DNA of 64,000 bases, taken from contig CANEZP010000003.1 of assembly GCA_947444305.1 (NCBI GenBank), forward strand, positions 186,001 to 250,000. The letters run 5' to 3'. The notes under the pieces are model-generated. The model made no database searches. It worked only from the letters and a program-made list of their open reading frames with translations, and had not been told where the DNA came from. The position numbers and the translations under genes are program-made. Positions within the stretch are counted from its first letter, which is position 1. Every line of letters starts with the position of its first letter. Shown here one piece after another: positions 18,421-27,586 of the stretch. The stretch is from Pseudobdellovibrionaceae bacterium (lineage in GTDB: Bacteria > Bdellovibrionota > Bdellovibrionia > Bdellovibrionales > UBA1609).

Positions 18421-19994
18421 AGCGGAATGTTCCCGTGTTTCTTAGGCGGGTTGGTGTCCCGTTTGTTTTTCAACATCTCGAGCGAATCGATCAAGCGTTT
18501 GCGCGTGTACGCGGGCTCGATTACTTCGTCGATGTAACCGGCTTCGGCCGCAACGTAAGGATTGGCGAACTTGGCCTCGTAGTCCTTCGTCAGTTTCGTG
18601 CGCTCGGCCACTTGGTCTTTAGCTTTAAGAATTGCCGCGCGCGAAATGATATTCACCGCGCCTTCGGCACCCATGACCGCAATTTCCGCCGTTGGGTAAG
18701 CCATGTTGATGTCACCGCGCAAATGCTTCGACGACATCACGTCGTATGCGCCGCCGTAGGCTTTGCGCGTGATGATCGTGATTTTGGGCACGGTCGCCTC
18801 GGCGTAAGCGTACATAAGCTTGGCGCCGTGGGTGATGATGCCTGCCCACTCTTGATCGGTACCGGGCAAAAAGCCGGGCACGTCGACGAACGTCACGACC
18901 GGAATGTTGAACGCGTCACAAAAACGGATGAAGCGCGCGGCTTTTACCGACGCTTCGATGTTCAAGCAACCCGCCAACACCTGCGGCTGATTCGCTACGA
19001 TGCCGACCGAGCGGCCGTTGAGCCGCGCGAAGCCGACCACGATATTGCGCGCGTAAGCTTGGTGCACTTCAAGGAAGTAAGCTTCGTCGACGACCTTCGT
19101 GATCAGTTGGATCACGTCGTAAGGTTTGCGCGGGTTATCGGGGATAAAGTTGTTAAGCGATTCTTCGACGCGGTCGGGGCGATCCTTCGTCGGTAAAACC
19201 GGCGAGTCGTCTAAATTGTTCGACGGCAAGAAGTTGAGCAGCTCGCGGATCATCAGTAAGCAATGACGGTCGTCCTCGGTCGCGAAATGCGCAACGCCTG
19301 ATTTCGATGCGTGCGTTAGCGCGCCACCCAAATCTTCTTTGGTCACTTCTTCGTGGGTGACGGCCTTGATGACTTCGGGGCCCGTTACGAACATGTAGGA
19401 CGTGTTTTTAACCATGAAGATAAAATCGGTAAGGGAAGGCGAGTAAACCGCGCCGCCCGCGCATGGCCCCATGATCGCGCTGATCTGCGGAACGACACCG
19501 CTCGATGTGACGTTGCGCAGGAAGATGTCGGCGTAACCGCCGAGGGCTTCAACACCTTCTTGAATGCGGGCGCCGCCCGAGTCGTTTAAGCCGATGACCG
19601 GCGCGCCGTTCTTGACGGCCATGTCCATGATCTTGATGATTTTGTTCGCTTGCGTTCGCGACATCGAACCACCGAAAACGGTGAAATCTTGCGAGTAAAC
19701 ATAAACGATTTTGCCGTTTACGCGGCCGTAACCGGTAACGACACCGTCGCCGGGAACTTTTTGCGAGCCCATGCCGAAGTTTTCGCAACGATGAGTAACA
19801 AAACGGTCGATCTCGACGAAGCTGGCCGGATCGAGCAAAACGTCAAGACGTTCGCGCGCGGTTAGGCGACCGCCGGCTTTGTGTTTCGCGATGCGGTCAC
19901 TGCCGCCGCCGATGAATGCATTCTCGTTACGTGCCTCAAGCTCTTCCAACTTTTGCAAAGTGGTCGTCGGGGCGCCGGTGATTTCTACTTCCAT
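18417..19994 (-). CDS. pccB: Propionyl-CoA carboxylase beta (carboxyltransferase) subunit
   Basis: 525 residues in two crotonase-like halves, with the [16 protein letters not shown] and [15 protein letters not shown] oxyanion-hole regions typical of PccB. It transfers the carboxyl group from biotin to propionyl-CoA, giving methylmalonyl-CoA. The start is placed at 19994, where GAGG lies about 6 nt upstream; the frame continues 8 codons further. It heads a four-gene operon with biotin carboxylase, biotin carrier and methylmalonyl-CoA mutase, a route from propionyl-CoA to succinyl-CoA. An epimerase gene is not in the window. Confidence 0.92.
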   Translation of the reverse strand: MEVEITGAPTTTLQKLEELEARNENAFIGGGSDRIAKHKAGGRLTARERLDVLLDPASFVEIDRFVTHRCENFGMGSQKVPGDGVVTGYGRVNGKIVYVYSQDFTVFGGSMSRTQANKIIKIMDMAVKNGAPVIGLNDSGGARIQEGVEALGGYADIFLRNVTSSGVVPQISAIMGPCAGGAVYSPSLTDFIFMVKNTSYMFVTGPEVIKAVTHEEVTKEDLGGALTHASKSGVAHFATEDDRHCLLMIRELLNFLPSNNLDDSPVLPTKDRPDRVEESLNNFIPDNPRKPYDVIQLITKVVDEAYFLEVHQAYARNIVVGFARLNGRSVGIVANQPQVLAGCLNIEASVKAARFIRFCDAFNIPVVTFVDVPGFLPGTDQEWAGIITHGAKLMYAYAEATVPKITIITRKAYGGAYDVMSSKHLRGDINMAYPTAEIAVMGAEGAVNIISRAAILKAKDQVAERTKLTKDYEAKFANPYVAAEAGYIDEVIEPAYTRKRLIDSLEMLKNKRDTNPPKKHGNIPL

Positions 19995-20011
19995 TTGTTT
20001 CCTCATCTTAA

Positions 20012-20031
20012 GGATCACACGCTTGTGACCC
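20012..20031 (-). repeat. 20-nt imperfect palindrome, divergent member of the intergenic family
   Basis: The two 10-nt halves are GGATCACACG and CTTGTGACCC, which pair at 8 of 10 positions. Length and the near-CAAGCTTG centre match the other copies, while the stem sequence differs. It lies 17 nt before the pccB start. It lacks the TTGC flank seen at most copies, so membership is less certain. Confidence 0.45.
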
Positions 20032-20068
20032 TGAATTTTTTTAGCCTAATTAAATATGCATGTTCTCA

Positions 20069-20088
20069 GGACCGCAAGCTTGCGGTCC
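20069..20088 (-). repeat. 20-nt perfect palindrome of the intergenic family
   Basis: GGACCGCAAGCTTGCGGTCC is fully self-complementary. On the minus strand it is preceded by CTTGC, the flank shared with the copies near rplU/rpmA. It lies between the asnS stop and the pccB operon. It is not followed by a T run on the minus strand, so it does not look like an ordinary terminator. Confidence 0.75.
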
Positions 20089-20101
20089 GCAAGGTCGAAC
20101 A

Positions 20102-21391
20102 TTACGGATAGTTACGGCCGTAGAGCCGCGGGAACGGGATCGTTTCGCGAACGTGTTGGATGCCGCTGATCCACGCGACGGTGCGTTCGAGCCCAAGGCC
20201 GAAGCCCGCGTGCGGAAACGTTCCGTATTTGCGAACATCCAAGTACCATTCGAAATCTTTGACGTTCAAGTTGTGCTCGCCGATTTTGCGCACCAACGTG
20301 TCGTGCGAAATTTCACGTTCGCCACCACCGATGACTTCGCCGTAGCCTTCGGGCGCGAGTAGATCGCAGCTCATGCTGTACTCGGGCTCGGTCGGGTCTT
20401 CTTTAAAGTAGAACGCTTTAATCGCCGAGGGGAAGTGATGCACGAAAACCGGCTTTTCAAATTTCGCGCTGATGATCGCCTCGTCGGGCGCGCCGAAATC
20501 GCCGCCGACTTGAAACGCGGGATTTTCTTTTAGAATCATTTGCGCGGCTTCTTTGTAGTGCAGACGCGGGAACGGCGCGATGACCTTTTGCAGTTGGGTC
20601 GTGTCGCGTTCGAGAGTCTTTAACTCTTCGGCTTTGTTTTTGAGCGTACGCTGGATCACGTACTCAACGAACTGCTCGGCCAATTCCATGTTGTCGTACA
20701 AATCGTTAAACGCAACTTCCGGTTCCACCATCCAAAATTCGATTAAGTGGCGGCGGGTTTTCGATTTTTCGGCGCGGAAGGTGGGGCCGAAGCAATAGAC
20801 CTTACCGAAAGCCGCGGCGGTCGCTTCCATATAGAGCTGGCCACTTTGGGATAAGTAAGCTTTTTCGTCGAAGTATTTGGTTTCGAACAACGTCGAAGTG
20901 CCTTCGCAAGCCGAAGGCGTAAAGATCGGCGCATCGGTCAGCGTGAACCCGCGGCCGTCGAAAAAATCGCGGATGGCGGCAACGATCTCGGCCCGGACGC
21001 GCAACAAAGCGTGTTGCTTCTTCGAGCGGATCCAAAGGTGGCGATTGTTCATTAAAAAATCGGGGCCGTGATCCTTAGGCGAGATCGGGTAGTCGACGCT
21101 GCCGCCGATGATTTCGAGCTCGCGCGCACTGATTTCAAAACCCCCGGGGCTGCGCTTCTCTTCACGCACGACGCCGGTGACTTTGACGGAAGTCTCCTGA
21201 CTTAGTTTTTCGAAAACTTCGAACGACTCTTCCGAACATTCGCCGCGGAAGTAAACGCATTGTGCGATGCCGGTGCCGTCGCGCAGAAGTAGGAATTTGA
21301 TTTTGCCGCTGGAGCGGTGATTGTAAACCCAGCCTTTAAGCTCGACGGTTTTGCCAACGTGGTCTTTGAGATCGGAAATGTAAACCCGCAT
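20102..21391 (-). CDS. asnS: Asparaginyl-tRNA synthetase
   Basis: 429 residues, normal for bacterial AsnRS. An N-terminal OB-fold anticodon-binding domain ([20 protein letters not shown]) is followed by the class II catalytic domain with motif 2 ([21 protein letters not shown]) and motif 3 ([13 protein letters not shown]). The [13 protein letters not shown] segment separates AsnRS from AspRS. It charges tRNA-Asn with asparagine. An AAGGG site lies 6 nt before the ATG, inside a possible hairpin. Confidence 0.95.
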   Translation of the reverse strand: MRVYISDLKDHVGKTVELKGWVYNHRSSGKIKFLLLRDGTGIAQCVYFRGECSEESFEVFEKLSQETSVKVTGVVREEKRSPGGFEISARELEIIGGSVDYPISPKDHGPDFLMNNRHLWIRSKKQHALLRVRAEIVAAIRDFFDGRGFTLTDAPIFTPSACEGTSTLFETKYFDEKAYLSQSGQLYMEATAAAFGKVYCFGPTFRAEKSKTRRHLIEFWMVEPEVAFNDLYDNMELAEQFVEYVIQRTLKNKAEELKTLERDTTQLQKVIAPFPRLHYKEAAQMILKENPAFQVGGDFGAPDEAIISAKFEKPVFVHHFPSAIKAFYFKEDPTEPEYSMSCDLLAPEGYGEVIGGGEREISHDTLVRKIGEHNLNVKDFEWYLDVRKYGTFPHAGFGLGLERTVAWISGIQHVRETIPFPRLYGRNYP

Positions 21392-21395
21392 GAAT

Positions 21396-21423
21396 AACCC
21401 TTATCGCAATATATAGAAGGGTT
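21396..21423 (-). promoter_or_regulatory. Inverted repeat overlapping the asnS ribosome site
   Basis: A perfect 7-bp inverted repeat (AACCCTT / AAGGGTT, 14-nt spacer) ends 4 nt before the asnS ATG. The right arm on the minus strand is the AAGGG Shine-Dalgarno. A possible -10 (GATAAT, 21431-21426) lies just upstream, which would put the transcript start inside the left arm, so an operator is as likely as an RNA hairpin. Confidence 0.35.
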
Positions 21424-21518
21424 TAATTATCACGGGCTTGGAAGCTTTGGAAATAGTCGGCGATGGCGCGGAGCGCCGCTACGCGAGCGGTGGCGACGCC
21501 CGCGTCCGGCGCAAGGCG

Positions 21519-22784
21519 TTAGTGCCCGAGGAAGGTCAGCGCCTGACCCAAGCTCATGCGGCCTTGTGAAGCATTGAGATATTCCGACTTCTTAGAAGCC
21601 GAAGAATAAAGCGCTTGTCTAATATCCGCTACACTCGCTTCCGGGTTGTTGCTGAGAAGAAGCGCAACCGCGCCGGTCACGAACGGCGTCGCCATGCTCG
21701 TTCCGGTGAGCGAAGCCATCTTGCCGCCCGGGAAAGTAGAAATGATGTCACTGCCCGGCGCGAAGATGTGAACGTGCAACGGGCCGTAATTGGAATATTC
21801 GGCCATGTGATCCTGCTCGCCGGTCGCGCCGACCACAATTTGTGCGGCGTAATCCAGCGCCGCGGGGTACATCGGCGTGCGATCAATGTTCGTCGAATTA
21901 TTGCCGGCGGCGGAAACGAAGATCACGCCGTCATTTTCGAGCGCCGCGATCGCTTCCTTGAGAGATCTTGAACAGCCCGAGCCGCCCCATGAAGCATTGA
22001 TGACTTTTGCGCCACGCTTGACGGCGTATTCAATCGCGTAAACTCCGTTCAACATCGTGCCCGAGCCGTTTTCATCCAGAAAGGCGAGCGGTAAAACTTT
22101 TGCCGAGGGCGCCATTCCTTGAACGTACGTGGCACTTTGAGCGTCGACGTCGTTGTGCGCACCCGCGATGATACCGGCGATGTGCGTGCCGTGACCGGTG
22201 TGATCTTTGAGAAGAGGTTTGTTCGTCGTGAAATCCCAGCCGCCCGAGTCATCGACGAAACCGTTACCGTCGTCATCGATGCCGTTGGTAGCTTTGTCTT
22301 TACCTTGTTTGTCTTGCCCAAGTTCGCCGGCATTGGTCGCCAATTGTTTGCGCAATTGCGGATGATTAATATCCATTCCGGTATCGACGATCGCGACCGT
22401 TACGCCTGCGCCGCGTATATTTTTCTGCCACAACGCGGGCGCGTTTACTCTCGATGCGCCCCAGTTGTCGGCGTAACGAACATCCTGCGCAAGCACTCGT
22501 ACGACGTCGGCCGTTTGAACTTTGAAGTCGTGTTCGGCGAAAGAAATTTCCGGCAAATGTTCGGTGAGAAAGCCGTCGATAAATTCTTGTTTTGAGGAAG
22601 CCGGCACCCTGTCTAAACGGCCGTCGAAATATTTTACGACGAAACTGTTGGGTAAAGCGTCGGCTTCGCAAGCCTCGCCCGCCTTTTCAAACACGGCCGA
22701 TGAAGTTCTTTGTTTTCCGCAAGCCGATAAAGAAATAAGCGCGAAAATAACACCGACGAAACGACGACAATCCGTAATCACCAA
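21519..22784 (-). CDS. Subtilisin-like (S8) serine protease lipoprotein
   Basis: 421 residues. The signal peptide ends in a lipobox (LSAC, Cys22). Residues about 45-100 look like an inhibitor-type propeptide. The catalytic triad is intact: D134 (IVDTGMD), H198 (GHGTHIAG) and S363 (TGTSMATP), with oxyanion Asn295 (SAAGNN). A Ca-binding-like loop (IDDDGNGFVDD, near 169-179) is inserted before His. GTG is the likely start, with AGGAAGGGG upstream. It is an extracytoplasmic, membrane-anchored endoprotease; target unknown. It is flanked by small exported proteins and asnS, with no clear operon. Confidence 0.92.
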   Translation of the reverse strand: MVITDCRRFVGVIFALISLSACGKQRTSSAVFEKAGEACEADALPNSFVVKYFDGRLDRVPASSKQEFIDGFLTEHLPEISFAEHDFKVQTADVVRVLAQDVRYADNWGASRVNAPALWQKNIRGAGVTVAIVDTGMDINHPQLRKQLATNAGELGQDKQGKDKATNGIDDDGNGFVDDSGGWDFTTNKPLLKDHTGHGTHIAGIIAGAHNDVDAQSATYVQGMAPSAKVLPLAFLDENGSGTMLNGVYAIEYAVKRGAKVINASWGGSGCSRSLKEAIAALENDGVIFVSAAGNNSTNIDRTPMYPAALDYAAQIVVGATGEQDHMAEYSNYGPLHVHIFAPGSDIISTFPGGKMASLTGTSMATPFVTGAVALLLSNNPEASVADIRQALYSSASKKSEYLNASQGRMSLGQALTFLGH

Positions 22785-22964
22785 ATCCCCTTCCTGGAGA
22801 CAAAAGGCCGAAAGCCTCTTTAGTATTGTCGTTTGGGAAGGAAGATAGGGTTAGTCCAATAAACCCGGAACGCACCTAACGGAGCGGTCCTCGGCCAAAA
22901 CTAGACCTGATATGAGAGATCGTAGGCTTACTCGAGACGGGCGAGGCCTTGGGAGCGATGTAAA

Positions 22965-23444
22965 TTAAAATTCGCAGGCGCAGAATTCGGGGGCGTTTTC
23001 CATGGTGTTAAAGCGGAAGCAGGGTGCTTTGTCGGATTCGCGCTCGAACTTATCGAAGGTGTGTTGAACGGTGACGCCGTTTTCGGTGATGAAAAGTGTA
23101 TCGCCGACGAGGCCCCACGTGCCCTTTTTCTCGGATTCGACGCTGAAGCGAGACTTGTTGGTCATCAAGTTCACGCGGCGAAAAGCGACGGCGTTTTCCT
23201 GGAAACGTAACGAAGCGATGGTGGTTTTTCCGGCCGGGTCGACAACCGGAACTGCGCACATCTCACTGGCGGTCAGGAGCTGACCTGTTTTCGTTTTCAC
23301 GCCTACCGCTTGTTTATTCTTTTTAGCTTTCGAAGCGGCGCCTTCACGGTTGGAATCGCAGGCGATCAGGGCCGCCATTACGGTCACAATGAGGGCGCAG
23401 GCGGTGACGAATTTCGGCATAGATTCAGGTAAGAACTGGCGCAT
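22965..23444 (-). CDS. Small hypothetical lipoprotein
   Basis: 159 residues. The signal peptide ends in a lipobox (ALIAC). The mature part has a Lys-rich linker, then a beta-rich domain (KGTWGLVGDTLFITENGVTV) that could be a lipocalin-like fold, and ends with CACEF. The ATG at 23444 has a GGAG site 8 nt upstream, better than the internal ATG 8 codons later. No family is recognised. An envelope location is inferred from the lipobox. Confidence 0.6.
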   Translation of the reverse strand: MRQFLPESMPKFVTACALIVTVMAALIACDSNREGAASKAKKNKQAVGVKTKTGQLLTASEMCAVPVVDPAGKTTIASLRFQENAVAFRRVNLMTNKSRFSVESEKKGTWGLVGDTLFITENGVTVQHTFDKFERESDKAPCFRFNTMENAPEFCACEF

Positions 23445-23588
23445 AGACCGTCTCCAAAGCTTTAGGATGTTTTCACCTTTATATAGAGCAAACCCGGTGC
23501 CCAGCCCGGCCCGGATCCCCGGATGAAAGCGGAATTAAATTAATCTCACGTGACGGTAAATTCATGAAAACGGGGTTAGGATCGGCGC

Positions 23589-24119
23589 ATGAAATACCCC
23601 GTTGCTTTCCTGCTTTTGCTTAGCGCCGTTCGCGCCCAGGCCGAACCGTTACTCACCGAAAAATTCAAGCACGCGCGTGGCCTAAAAGCCTACGAGGTGC
23701 AAACGCTGCATTACAATCGCGTCGCTTGTGAGCGGCGGATCTATTCGCAGACGGGAAAGTCGGTGGAAGGTGATGCGGACCTGAAAGCAACTAACACCGG
23801 CGCCGATCTCGCGGAGATTGAATTCCCCGCGTACATCAACATGAATAGTTTCAACTCGGTAAACCCGTTCGGTAACGGCGTTGAAAGCCTCGAGACGATG
23901 ACCGGCCGGCGCTTGATCAAAACACATCCTTGGCCGGCGGAACGCTCCCTAATTTTAGAGAAGAAGATCAACGTCACCTTCGCGGACGATCGCAAACCCG
24001 TACTGGCCGAGGCGGTGACGGAAGTTCGCGTCAGTGAAGAAAGTTATCCTTCGACCTATCTGGTGAAAGAAACGATCAAGTTACCCGAACCGTTTTCGGT
24101 TTTTTATATTTGCCGATAG
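23589..24119 (+). CDS. Hypothetical exported protein
   Basis: 176 residues with a signal peptide (MKYPVAFLLLLSAVRAQA). The mature protein is beta-rich with two cysteines (CERRIY near the start and C175 at the end) that could pair. No known domain is recognised. It stands alone on the plus strand and its 3' end overlaps the converging amidohydrolase by 44 nt. A periplasmic location is inferred. Confidence 0.6.
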   Translation: MKYPVAFLLLLSAVRAQAEPLLTEKFKHARGLKAYEVQTLHYNRVACERRIYSQTGKSVEGDADLKATNTGADLAEIEFPAYINMNSFNSVNPFGNGVESLETMTGRRLIKTHPWPAERSLILEKKINVTFADDRKPVLAEAVTEVRVSEESYPSTYLVKETIKLPEPFSVFYICR

Positions 24120-25437
24120 GCGCGAGCCTAGGCAGACGGTTGATGAGCTCGCGGATTTCTTCGTTGGCTTCACGCGTGATTACGGCCGAGTCGTAAATTT
24201 GGTGGCGGCCGTCGCGCACGACCGCTTTGCCGTCGATGAAAACGTCACGTACGTCGCGGCCGGAGCAAGAGTAAACCAATGCCGAGTAAGGATCGGCCAC
24301 GGTGGCGGCGCTCGGGTGGTCGCGTTTGACGATGACGATGTCGGCGCGTTTGCCCGGTTCGAGCGAGCCGATTTTATCTTCGGCGTTCAAAACTCGTGCG
24401 CCGCCGAGAGTCGCTAGCTCGAAAGCTTCTCGTGCGGGCAGCGCCGTCGGGCCGAATAACGGTTTTTGCAAGAGGGCCGCGAGCCGCATTTCCATGAATG
24501 CGTCCATCACGTTGTTACAAGGAGCACCGTCGGAACCTAAACCGATCTTCATGCCTTTTTTCAAATACGTCGTGATCTTTGCAATGCCGCTGGCGAGTTT
24601 TAAGTTTGAGCTCGGGCAGTGCGCGAGACCCGCTTGCGCCTTCACCATGTCGGTAACTTCCGTGTTGGATAGGTGGATGCCGTGAGCGATGACGGATTTT
24701 TTGCCAAGCAAGCCGAGTTTTTTTAAAAATTGTATGTTGGGCAAGCCGGAACGTTTTTTAATTAACGCGACTTCGTGTTTATTTTCGCTGGCGTGCGTAT
24801 GCATAATAAGATCATGCTCTTTTTGTAAGGCTGCGCAGTCGCGCAAGATCTTATCGCTGCATGAGATACCGAAACGCGGGCTCACCGCGTACTGAAGGCG
24901 CGGCGTTTTCAAATGCCAATATTTGATCAGGCTCCGCGAATAGGCGAGGCTATCTTGCCGTTCACGGTAAAGCGGACCCGATGTGGCTTTGAGATCCATC
25001 AGACAATTCCCGCCCCAGTAGCGCATTCCCGAGTGGTCCGCCTCCTCAAAAACAACTTCGTGCAAGCGTACGGTGCCCATATCAAGGATGGCGGTCGTTC
25101 CGGAAAGCTGCATTTCGAGTAAACCCAACCGGGCCGAGGCGCGCACCGATTCGGCGTTATGCGCATTCTCCATCGGCCAGATTTTTTGCTTTAACCAATC
25201 GAGCAGCTCTAGGTCATCGGCTAAACCGCGGAACAAAGTTTGAACCAGATGCACGTGCACCTGCACGAGCCCGGGAATGACGAAACATTCTCGCGCGTCG
25301 ATCGTTTCCTCGCCGGCGGCAGTTTTTAAGTTCTCACCGATTTCGATGATCACGCCGTCCTTCAGACGAAGGTCGCCGACGCGCACTTCGCGCTTAGCGT
25401 TCATCGTGACGAGGCAACCACCGCGGATTAGACTCAT
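24076..25437 (-). CDS. Amidohydrolase, MTA/SAH-type deaminase family
   Basis: 453 residues. The metal-binding TIM barrel has HxH (VQVHVHL), HTHASENKHE, a later His (IAHGIHLS) and the catalytic Asp (GSDGAPCNN). This pattern fits the 5-methylthioadenosine / S-adenosylhomocysteine deaminase group, which also includes guanine and 5-deoxyadenosine deaminases. It overlaps the purine nucleoside phosphorylase start by 4 nt and ends the deoC-deoA-punA operon, so deamination of a purine nucleoside or base is the likely role. The exact substrate cannot be read from sequence. Confidence 0.85.
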   Translation of the reverse strand: MSLIRGGCLVTMNAKREVRVGDLRLKDGVIIEIGENLKTAAGEETIDARECFVIPGLVQVHVHLVQTLFRGLADDLELLDWLKQKIWPMENAHNAESVRASARLGLLEMQLSGTTAILDMGTVRLHEVVFEEADHSGMRYWGGNCLMDLKATSGPLYRERQDSLAYSRSLIKYWHLKTPRLQYAVSPRFGISCSDKILRDCAALQKEHDLIMHTHASENKHEVALIKKRSGLPNIQFLKKLGLLGKKSVIAHGIHLSNTEVTDMVKAQAGLAHCPSSNLKLASGIAKITTYLKKGMKIGLGSDGAPCNNVMDAFMEMRLAALLQKPLFGPTALPAREAFELATLGGARVLNAEDKIGSLEPGKRADIVIVKRDHPSAATVADPYSALVYSCSGRDVRDVFIDGKAVVRDGRHQIYDSAVITREANEEIRELINRLPRLAPIGKYKKPKTVRVT

Positions 25438-26276
25438 GATAGGGGCTTCACCGAAAGCAGGGGTTTCACCCTAGCCGTGAAGTCGATGAGGGCCTTCGCG
25501 AATTTGCCTTCGGATTTGGCCGCGACGTCTTTGACTTCTTCGTGCGAGAGTTTGGTTTTCGATAAGCCGGTGCCTAAGTTGGTGATGCAACTTAGACCGA
25601 CGATCTTCATGCCCGCGTGACGGGCGGCCATGACCTCGGCCACCGTGGACATGCCGACGCTGCCGCCGCCGAGTTTACCGTAAAAGGCGATCTCGGCCGC
25701 CGTTTCGTAGGTCGGACCCATAACGCCGACGTAAACGCCTTCGTGCACGCGCGGGGTCTGCTTTTTGAGCGATGCCTTAAGAACGGCACTCATTTTTTTG
25801 TCGAACGGTTCGGTCATGTCGACGAAGCGCGGACCGTAATTCCAGTTGGGACCACGCAAAGGATTGCCCCCCGTCATGTTCAAAATATCTTTGAGGACCA
25901 TGAAGTCGCCGGCCTTCATCTGTTTCTTCAAACCACCGGCGGCGTTGGTTAACACGACGTTCTTCACGCCGAGGGCGGCTAGCGTCCGCACCGGGTACAT
26001 AACCTGATCCCAAGTCAAACCTTCGTACGCGTGCAAGCGTCCTTGTAAAACGGCGACGTTCACGCCTTGCAGAGTACCTAAAATGAGTTTACCAGTGTGG
26101 CCTTCAACGGTGACCGGGCAAAAGTGCGGAAGATCTTGAAAATTAATTTCGGCAACCGGCGAAACTTCTTTGGCGAAGCCGCCGAGGCCCGAGCCGAGCA
26201 CGAATCCGAGCGTGGGTTTTAGCGTGGCCCGCTTGGCGATGAAGGCAAGGGTTTCGGCCAGTTGTTTATCGATCAT
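25434..26276 (-). CDS. Purine nucleoside phosphorylase
   Basis: 280 residues, the size of the trimeric PNP class. The phosphate loop GSGLGGF is at about 28-34 and the family signature GVYVGVMGPTYETAAEI is present, followed by GMSTVAEVMAARHAG and the base-pocket Asn (CITNLGTG). It splits inosine or guanosine with phosphate into base and ribose-1-phosphate. Four-nt overlaps on both sides place it in a four-gene nucleoside catabolism operon. Confidence 0.93.
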   Translation of the reverse strand: MIDKQLAETLAFIAKRATLKPTLGFVLGSGLGGFAKEVSPVAEINFQDLPHFCPVTVEGHTGKLILGTLQGVNVAVLQGRLHAYEGLTWDQVMYPVRTLAALGVKNVVLTNAAGGLKKQMKAGDFMVLKDILNMTGGNPLRGPNWNYGPRFVDMTEPFDKKMSAVLKASLKKQTPRVHEGVYVGVMGPTYETAAEIAFYGKLGGGSVGMSTVAEVMAARHAGMKIVGLSCITNLGTGLSKTKLSHEEVKDVAAKSEGKFAKALIDFTARVKPLLSVKPLS

Positions 26277-27586
26277 GTGAGTACCTCGTGAATCAACGGT
26301 GATCTCGTCACCGGCGTTTTTGAAATAGTGAAACTTTCGAGCAAGACGGGCCCGGCGGCTTGAGCTTTCGCGGCACCGGCGCAGTGGATCTTAAAAAGGA
26401 TTTGCCCCGCTTCGATTTTTTGCCCTTGTTCGCAATAAACTTCTAAACCGGCCGATAGATCGAGCGCATCTTTTTGGAACGCGCGCCCGGCGCCGAGGTG
26501 CACGCAAGCCAATCCGATTTTTTCAAGATCGGTGAATTTAAAGTAACCGCCTTCAACGGCGCGGACCTCTTCCGAATATTTCGCGGCGGGGAGGCCCGCG
26601 GCTAAATCTCCGCCTTGCGCAGTCGTCATCTCCGTAAATTTATGTAAAGCCGAACCATCGGCGAGGGCCGCCGCCGCCATCGTACGTCCTTGCTCAATCG
26701 AAACCGCTTTGCCACCGAGTAAGATCATATGCGCGGCCAACTCTAAAGTGAGCTCAAGGGTGTCGGCGAACGATTTGCCTTCCGCTTTCGAAGTTCGGCC
26801 GTTCAAGATTTCTAAGCACTCAAAAACTTCGAGCGAGTTACCGACGAAGCGGCCGAGCGGTTCGTCCATGCGGGTGATCAGCGCGGTCACCCGTTTATCG
26901 AAACGGCGTCCGATATCCATCAGCGCAAGCGCAAGCCCGCGGGCCTTAGCCGGCGTTTTCATAAAAGCGCCCGATCCGGCTTTGACGTCTAACACGAGTG
27001 CCGACATCCCCTCGGCCAACTTCTTAGACATGATCGAACCGCAAATCAGCGGGTTCGAATCGACGGTCCCGGTCACGTCACGTAGGGCGTAAAGTTTTCG
27101 ATCGGCCGGGCAGATTTCTTTCGTCTGACCGATAATCGCGGTTCCGACGGTCCCCAGTTGTTTTTTGAATTTTTCAAAGCCGATCGCAACGTCGAACCCG
27201 CGAATACTCTCTAGCTTATCGAGCGTGCCGCCGGTGTGGGCCAGACCCCGGCCCGCCATCATCGGGACGGGAATGCCGAGCGAAGCGACGATGGGGGCGA
27301 GCAGCAAACTTGTTTTGTCGCCGATTCCGCCGGTCGAATGTTTATCGACGGTCGTGCCTAAATGCGAAAGATCGAGCACCAAGCCCGAATCGCGCATCTC
27401 ATGCGTAAGCCAAGCCGTCTCTTCAGCGTTCATGCCGCTGAAGCAGACCGCCATTAGCCACGCGGCCATCTGGTAATCCGGAATTTCGTCCTTCGCGTAG
27501 GCTTGGATTAAAAATTCTATTTCCTGCGGAGTGTGCGCGCCGCCGAAACGCTTTTTGCGAATAAGCTCGGCGGGCAGAAAAGACAT
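26273..27586 (-). CDS. deoA: Thymidine / pyrimidine-nucleoside phosphorylase
   Basis: 437 residues. It has the phosphate-binding KHSTGGIGDKTSLLLAP motif, the MAGRGLAHTGGTLDKLES substrate loop and the DVKAGSGAFM signature, followed by a C-terminal alpha/beta domain. It phosphorolyses thymidine, deoxyuridine and possibly uridine to base plus (deoxy)ribose-1-phosphate. Whether it is strictly thymidine-specific (DeoA) or broader (Pdp) cannot be decided by eye. It overlaps deoC by 1 nt (TGATG). Confidence 0.92.
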   Translation of the reverse strand: MSFLPAELIRKKRFGGAHTPQEIEFLIQAYAKDEIPDYQMAAWLMAVCFSGMNAEETAWLTHEMRDSGLVLDLSHLGTTVDKHSTGGIGDKTSLLLAPIVASLGIPVPMMAGRGLAHTGGTLDKLESIRGFDVAIGFEKFKKQLGTVGTAIIGQTKEICPADRKLYALRDVTGTVDSNPLICGSIMSKKLAEGMSALVLDVKAGSGAFMKTPAKARGLALALMDIGRRFDKRVTALITRMDEPLGRFVGNSLEVFECLEILNGRTSKAEGKSFADTLELTLELAAHMILLGGKAVSIEQGRTMAAAALADGSALHKFTEMTTAQGGDLAAGLPAAKYSEEVRAVEGGYFKFTDLEKIGLACVHLGAGRAFQKDALDLSAGLEVYCEQGQKIEAGQILFKIHCAGAAKAQAAGPVLLESFTISKTPVTRSPLIHEVLT

